DNA of 64,000 bases from Carallia brachiata. Lineage: Eukaryota; Streptophyta; Magnoliopsida; Malpighiales; Rhizophoraceae. Position numbers and translations under genes: made by a program. Numbering within the stretch: position 1 is the stretch's first letter; each line of letters opens with the position of its first letter. Shown one piece after another: positions 59,043-64,000 of the stretch. The stretch covers positions 1,421,103-1,485,102 of the forward strand of contig JADCRB010000004.1 of assembly GCA_021464245.1 (NCBI GenBank). Reading direction: 5' to 3'. The notes under the pieces were generated by a model, which was not told the DNA's origin, did not search any database, and saw only the letters and a list, made by a program, of their open reading frames with translations.

Positions 59043-60505
59043 TCCATACCGGACCAAACTGAAATAGGCTTATGTACCTTCTCATTATAAGAATAAGAAA
59101 TGCAATGCAATAATTTGAACCCATAACAAATTAGGGCCGAACCTGAAACTTCGGTCGTCGGCTCCCTTATGTGTCCGAACGATGTGCTCCAGGCGGTACT
59201 TGGCTCGCCTGAAGTCACGACGCCTGTTGGACAGGAGAACCGCGGAACAACCCATCCTGAAGAAGCAATTAGGAATAAGCATGGACCGGTCCCGGCCCGG
59301 GTACCAGTTGTAGCCAACCATCTCGGTGCTAACCACGACGGCATAATTGTTGGGGTTGGCCTGCAACATGTCACGGGCCAGGTCCACGGATATGATCCCA
59401 GCACTACATCCCATGCCACCAAGATTGTAACTCAAAATGTTGCCCCTCATCTTGTAATGGTTTATAATCATGGCAGAGAGAGATGGGGTTGGGTTAAAGA
59501 TGCTGCAATTGACAACAAGGACCCCAATGTCCTTGGGCCGGACCCTGGTCTTCTCGAACAGTTCGTCGAGTGCACCGAACATCACCATTGAGGCTTCTAA
59601 ACGGCCCTCTTTCATGGTTGCACAGTTTTCCTGGGACATTACTGCTTTTGGAATGTAGGTCTCGTCACCTATTCCTGATGATTGTAATATTCTCTTCTGG
59701 AATTCCAGGCTTGCCTCGTCGAACTTGCCTGACCTTCGTGCTAGATCGATGAATTGATCCTTGGTCACCTGTATAATTCCGGTCAATTGTCGTACGACAA
59801 ACATACATAATTGATGCAAAGGACAAGGATGTTTAACTGATGAAATCGTTTATGTAACATTTATGTTAGGCAAACTCCCGATTGTTGTCAATTTTAAAAA
59901 ATTTAATGTCTTGTATTAATAAGAAACAAATTCACAACATAACTGAAGCTCATAAAAATTGATACCAATAAGTATAAAGTTTTGAAACTATAATCATTAT
60001 ATGTGACTCATTTTAATAAAATTTTTTTGTGTCACCTGCTAATTATGTCTAAAACGTGTTAAAATTATTCGACAATCAGGAAAAAAAAAAATACCTTGAG
60101 ATCATCATGAGGGCGAAAGCAAGCAAAATCAATGAGATAAATAGACCTGGGGCGTGACATGAAGTAAACAGAAACGGTGAAAACAAGAACACCAAAGGAA
60201 GCAAGAACGGTGGCAAGATCATAGCGAGCATCTTTCCAGAGTTTCTTCCACAGTTCTTCTCTACTGAGACTTCCCACCTCAGCACTAAAAACAAGCACCA
60301 GAACAGGGATGGTGGCCAAGTATATGGCATGATTGATGAGGTAATGGTACCCCAATTTCACGTACTTCAAATTCACCGATTGTAGGAAGTCCGGCAATCT
60401 CCTTCTGACCCTCACCGAGAATGTTGGGGAGCCGGCATTAGGCCCCGATGACTCAATTCCTCGGTTGAAAATCTCCGTGGACAACAAATCCCTTTCATTG
60501 GCCAT
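58321..60505 (-). CDS. KCS10: 3-ketoacyl-CoA synthase 10 (FIDDLEHEAD)
   Basis: Three exons on the minus strand: 60505-60095, 59768-59143 and 58912-58321, giving 542 residues (Arabidopsis FDH, from memory, about 550). The enzyme condenses malonyl-CoA with long acyl-CoA in the ER, the first step of very-long-chain fatty-acid elongation. FDH acts in the epidermis for cuticle and prevents organ fusion.

The N-terminus ([15 protein letters not shown], then [21 protein letters not shown]) is diagnostic of FDH. Two hydrophobic segments follow (about 72-90 and 110-127). The active-site Cys is about residue 258 in [10 protein letters not shown]; His about 442 (FEHFCVH) and Asn about 475 (HRFGN) complete the triad. 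A Ser/Thr/Asn-rich insert at about 405-425 is usual for FDH. I chose MANERDLL as start; an in-frame ATG 22 codons upstream adds residues unlike the family. An AT microsatellite lies in intron 2. Confidence 0.95.
59003..59038. repeat. (AT)n microsatellite in KCS10 intron 2
   Basis: About 18 AT units; 6 bp longer than the matching tract at 52769-52798. Confidence 0.95.
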
Positions 60506-62107
60506 ATTTGTGATAAGAAAAAGAAAAGTCTTTTTCTTGTTTAACTTGGAACTTTGATAAGAATGGTGCAAGGGGTCAGAGTGCTATATATTGTGCTATT
60601 ACAGATTTAACATAAATGATGCGGTGGGAGTGGTGGGTGGTGGGAGGTTAATGCTGGCACCAACCCTTTATTCAAGTGTGTTGTTTAGTAGAAAATTGAA
60701 ATGCTATCAACTGTCTTAAATTTTGCATTAAATGAGAGGGTTGGTTCGTACTTCACGGTTGAAAATTAGTGAACGTTCGACATGTTTTATGGCAATTTGA
60801 TCTGGAGACATGATTTCTCTCGCTGTGCCTCTGGAAGTTCATTTATAAACGAGTCTGAAAAATTCGATATAAGTAAAATATAAGAATTAGTGTCGTTTGA
60901 AAGACATTAATAGTTAAAATTTAAATTATTATTTTTGAGATATTAAATTTTAATTTTAATAAGAATATTTAAAATTTATGAGAATAGAAAAAATTATTTT
61001 ATTATATAACTTATAATTTAATAAATTGCTCAACAAATAAAAAAATTGAGGAATTAGTTGACTGGTAACGCTTTTGCCTTGAAGCCACCAGATGGACTGG
61101 ACGTGTTGGCCCCTAAGTCTTTTAGTTTAGCTACGGCCTTTACTTCAAGCCAGTTCAGCCATGTCATATTGTTAAGGTAAAATTGAGAGGTGGTCAAGAA
61201 CGCAATCCAAAAGAAGAGAAAAAACCAAACTAGGCCACCTCCTCACATGTACAATTGCTTTCCAAATTGTGCTCCACAAAGTTTGAGAAAATGGGGACCG
61301 AACAGATGTTTAACTGTGCACTTGTTTTATAGCAGCCCAACAATTTACGCAAGGGGTTGAGCTCCACTTGGCCCAAACTCAGGCTGATTATACAGCGGAA
61401 GTGCACTGTGGATGTGCGATCCAGTGGTAGAACTATTGAAATTTTAGTTGGACAAATAAAAAAACAGAAAAAAAAAAGTGAGAGGATAAATTTTTTTATT
61501 CAATAGCCACGTCAGAAAAATATAATAGAGCCATAGCTACAATTATTTAAGCAATGCTATTACTCTAAAGTATTAATTAGGATCTTTATCCCTCACCTAC
61601 TTTCATTAATAGTTGGAGACAATCTTGGTGGGGAGGGATAAAAGCATAGTTTGGCAAATGGCTGGGGCATGGGGTTTCATTTATTGCATATGGGCCACTG
61701 TTTGAAAACCCAAATACCAGAGTTGAGTTTCCAACTTCAATAAACCGTTTGACCTTTATAGTCTCGTAAAAGAAATATTTTGAGTTAAGATATCTTAATA
61801 GTTCGAATTTAAGTATTTAATTTAAAATTTTTATATTTTAATTATGAAAATAAAAGTGTGAAATTTATGAAAAAAAAAATTATTCCTGTTATATAATTTA
61901 AAGTTCAACTGGTCTTCTAATAAAACAATTAAAAAAAAGTACAATGAGGCATTGTCCACAAACAGCTTGCGAGATGATCCAGTTCATTGATGTTACAGAG
62001 GCCATCCCCATCCCAAGTGGACTTCTAACACAGCAATAAACATGGCCTTTAATGACTTGAGTAGATGAGATTAATCATTAGACTTGAGTTTTTTTAATCT
62101 GAAACCT
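60506..62107. other. KCS10 promoter and AT-rich spacer
   Basis: No gene seen. I looked for an L1-box (TAAATGYA), expected for an epidermal gene, and did not find an exact one in the first kilobase. Confidence 0.5.
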
Positions 62108-63454
62108 TAGGGGCAGTGGTTTAAATTTTTTGTTTTTTATTTATTTTTTACAAAAAAAAATAGGAAATATATTTGTTATTGATTCTGTTTTCTGTTTTTT
62201 ATTGAAAAATTAAAAGTGTTTTTCAAAAAAAAAAAACAGAATGGGAAAACAATAAAAATAGCTTTCCGATTTTGTTTTTCACTTTTTTTCCTATACTTTC
62301 TCTCACAACTTTTTCTCTCTCTATCCACCCTCTTTATCATATCTCTCTTTACTCATTCTCTCTCTATCCCTCTATATTTTTTCTCTCACTACTCTTTCTC
62401 TCTCTACCCATTCTCTCTCTACTCTCTATCTCCTTTTCTATCTCTACCATTCTCTCTCTACCCTCTCTCCCCTTTTTCTATCTCTATCATTCTCTCTCTA
62501 CCCTCTCTCCCCTTTTTCTATCTCTACCATTCTCTCTCTACCCTCTCTCTCTCTCTCTTTCTCTCTCTACTCATTCTTTCTCTACCCTCTTTCTCTTTTT
62601 TCTCTTTCTACCATTATCTCTACCAATTCTCCCTCTACCCACTCTCTCTCTCTCCTTTTTCTCCCTCAACCATTCTCTCTACTCATTCTCTATGTGCTCC
62701 CTCTCTCTTTCTCATTTTTCTCTCTCTACCATTTTTTCTTCTTTTTCTTACTCTATCATTCTCTCTACTCGTTCTCTCTCTGCCCTCTCTCTCTCTTTTT
62801 TCTCTCTACCATTCTCTGTCTACCCATATTATCTCTCCTTTTTCTTACTCTACTATTATCTCTCTACTCTCTCTTTCTTCTTTTTTTCTCTCTACTCATT
62901 CTCTCTCTCTATCTAGACTCTCTCTCTTTTTTCTTGTTTTACCATTCTCTCTACTCATTCTCTCTCTACGCTGTTTCTCTTATTTTTCTCCCTTTATCAT
63001 TCTCTGTACTCGTTCTTTCTATACTCTCTCTCTTTTCTCTCTCTTTCATTTTCTCTACTCATTCTCTCTCTACCCTCTCTCTCTCATTTTCTTCTCTCTA
63101 CTATTTTATTTACTCATTCTTTCTCTACCCTTTCTCTTTCTGTCATTCTCTCTACTCATTCTCTTTCTTTTCTCATTCTCTCTCCTTTTTCTCTCTCTAC
63201 CATTCTCTTTACTCATTATCTCTCTACCCTCTTTCTTTCTCTCTCTCTTTCTCTCGCTCCCATTTTTCTCTTCCTATTTATATTTTTTTTACTATTTCTC
63301 TCACTATCCTTTTTCTATCTATTTTTTTATTCTTATAAAAAAAACAAAAATTGACAGCAATAAATACAAAAATTCAACAAACAGCAAAAATATAAAAAAC
63401 AGATAATAAAAAACAGAAATAAAAAACTGACAGCGTCTCCAAACAGACCCTTAA
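62108..63454. mobile_element. CT-minisatellite element, relative of the 12-14.5 kb foldback
   Basis: The right end (gacagcgtctccaaacagac, preceded by 'aaattcaacaaacagcaaaa') matches the right end of the foldback element. The stretch 'agctttccgattttgttttt' at 62261 matches its loop. Between them is a ~1 kb degenerate CT minisatellite ('ctctctaccattctctctct'). The GA arm is absent; instead the left end is an AT-rich segment starting 'ttaggggcagtggttt', which loosely mirrors the inverted right end 'ttaagggtctgtttgg'. The long Ser/Leu-rich open frames across it are repeat artefacts. Confidence 0.75.
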
Positions 63455-64000
63455 TATCCAGCAACTCAGACTTGAGTTGAGACACTGAGATCAACCCAAA
63501 ATTTAGCTGCAATTATAAATGAGCCCTAGTTGATATCGATGGGCTCAACTTGTGTGCGGACCCACTTTCTTTCGGCTTTAATATGACCAGCCCATTCGAC
63601 AGCACGGTTCTATTCTGCAAACAGGCCACAAAAGAGAGCTTAACTACCAGACATCAACGGCTAGGCATTGGGTCTGAATATCAATTTATTGTAAGAGAAA
63701 AGTTAGACGGTAATATTTAAAGAGTAATATGGGAGTAATAAATTTTTTTATTAAAAAAATTCAGTAACGATGCTTAAAAGAGTAATGTAAAAATAATAAA
63801 AAATATGAATCAATTACATCTCATTTAACTTTATATATAAATAAAATTTAATATAAATAAATATTTTATTATCGTCTTTTATTATAAAATTTAAGAAGAG
63901 ATGTGTAGTATCAACATCACATTCCTTACTATGTAAGGTTGAAGGGACCAAAAGTCAAATACAGGTGAAGAAAAGCCCGCCACAACTGTCAAAATATGTG
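63455..64000. other. AT-rich flank, nothing recognised
   Basis: No gene, repeat or RNA seen up to the end of the window. Confidence 0.5.

Larger units (their letters stand above)
53112..59355. repeat. Right copy of the 6.2 kb tandem duplication
   Basis: Matches 46917-53110. The offset grows from 6195 to 6245 bp through indels, the largest a 32 bp insertion; others are in homopolymers, the AT microsatellite, a 5 bp 'tgcaa' duplication and a missing 'gac' near 56130. Confidence 0.97.

Noticed and set aside
53112..59355. A true second KCS10 / Gln-Pro-rich gene pair
   Set aside because: Neither extra copy is complete, both break at the N, and differences are indels only; an assembly duplicate is simpler.
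60506..60571. Upstream in-frame ATG for KCS10
   Set aside because: Would add 22 basic residues not seen in FIDDLEHEAD proteins; the downstream ATG fits the family start.
61047..61100. tRNA-like string (ttagttgactggtaacgc)
   Set aside because: Resembles a D-arm by eye, but no matching acceptor stem, anticodon arm or T-arm could be drawn.
62216..63406. 396-codon Leu/Ser-rich open frame
   Set aside because: Same CT-repeat artefact in the second element; overlapping frames of similar composition are equally open.

Overview
The window is nuclear DNA of a flowering plant, probably a eudicot. The protein-coding genes are split by GT..AG introns. They encode plant families: a JAZ repressor, a plastid fatty-acid exporter, AIP2, a chloroplast acyl carrier protein and the FIDDLEHEAD ketoacyl-CoA synthase. 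The DNA between them is AT-rich and full of small transposons. I see no rRNA, tRNA, CRISPR or bacterial-type features. One ambiguous base (position 53111) shows this is a draft assembly.

Layout. 0-11 kb is transposon-rich. It holds a dead minus-strand gene for a FYVE-finger/ankyrin protein (about 10.6 to 6.9 kb) with a LINE fragment at a splice acceptor and a MITE in the same intron. 12.0-14.5 kb is a foldback element with two GA/CT minisatellite arms around an ~80 bp loop. 15-35.6 kb is the gene-rich core: TIFY3/JAZ11-12-like (+), FAX2-like (-), a frameshifted F-box gene (+), AIP2 (+), a DUF1350 alpha/beta-hydrolase (+) with a 500 bp MITE in an intron, and chloroplast acyl carrier protein (-). 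35.6-46.5 kb is AT-rich and gene-poor, with a retroposon flanked by ~22 bp repeats and an isolated G-box cluster. 46.5-60.5 kb holds an uncharacterised Gln/Pro-rich gene (+) and the convergent KCS10/FIDDLEHEAD gene (-). A 6.2 kb segment of this locus appears twice in tandem, with the single N at the junction. 62.1-63.5 kb is a second member of the CT-minisatellite element family.

Gene relationships. TIFY3 (jasmonate repression) and AIP2 (abscisic-acid signalling) both have a palindromic G-box about 270-280 bp upstream of the start codon. ACP, FAX and KCS10 mark successive steps of acyl metabolism: plastid synthesis, export from the plastid, and very-long-chain elongation at the ER. They are not an operon and their proximity may be chance. 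From memory, JAZ12 and AIP2 are neighbours on Arabidopsis chromosome 5, while JAZ11, FAX2 and a DUF1350 gene lie close together on chromosome 3. This window would then resemble the order before that duplication and gene loss.

The most consequential observations are the 6.2 kb duplication, which looks like an unmerged contig overlap; the FYVE/ankyrin pseudogene; and the minisatellite-armed foldback family, which I do not recognise as a named element. All splice sites were placed by eye from reading frame, GT/AG and family similarity.
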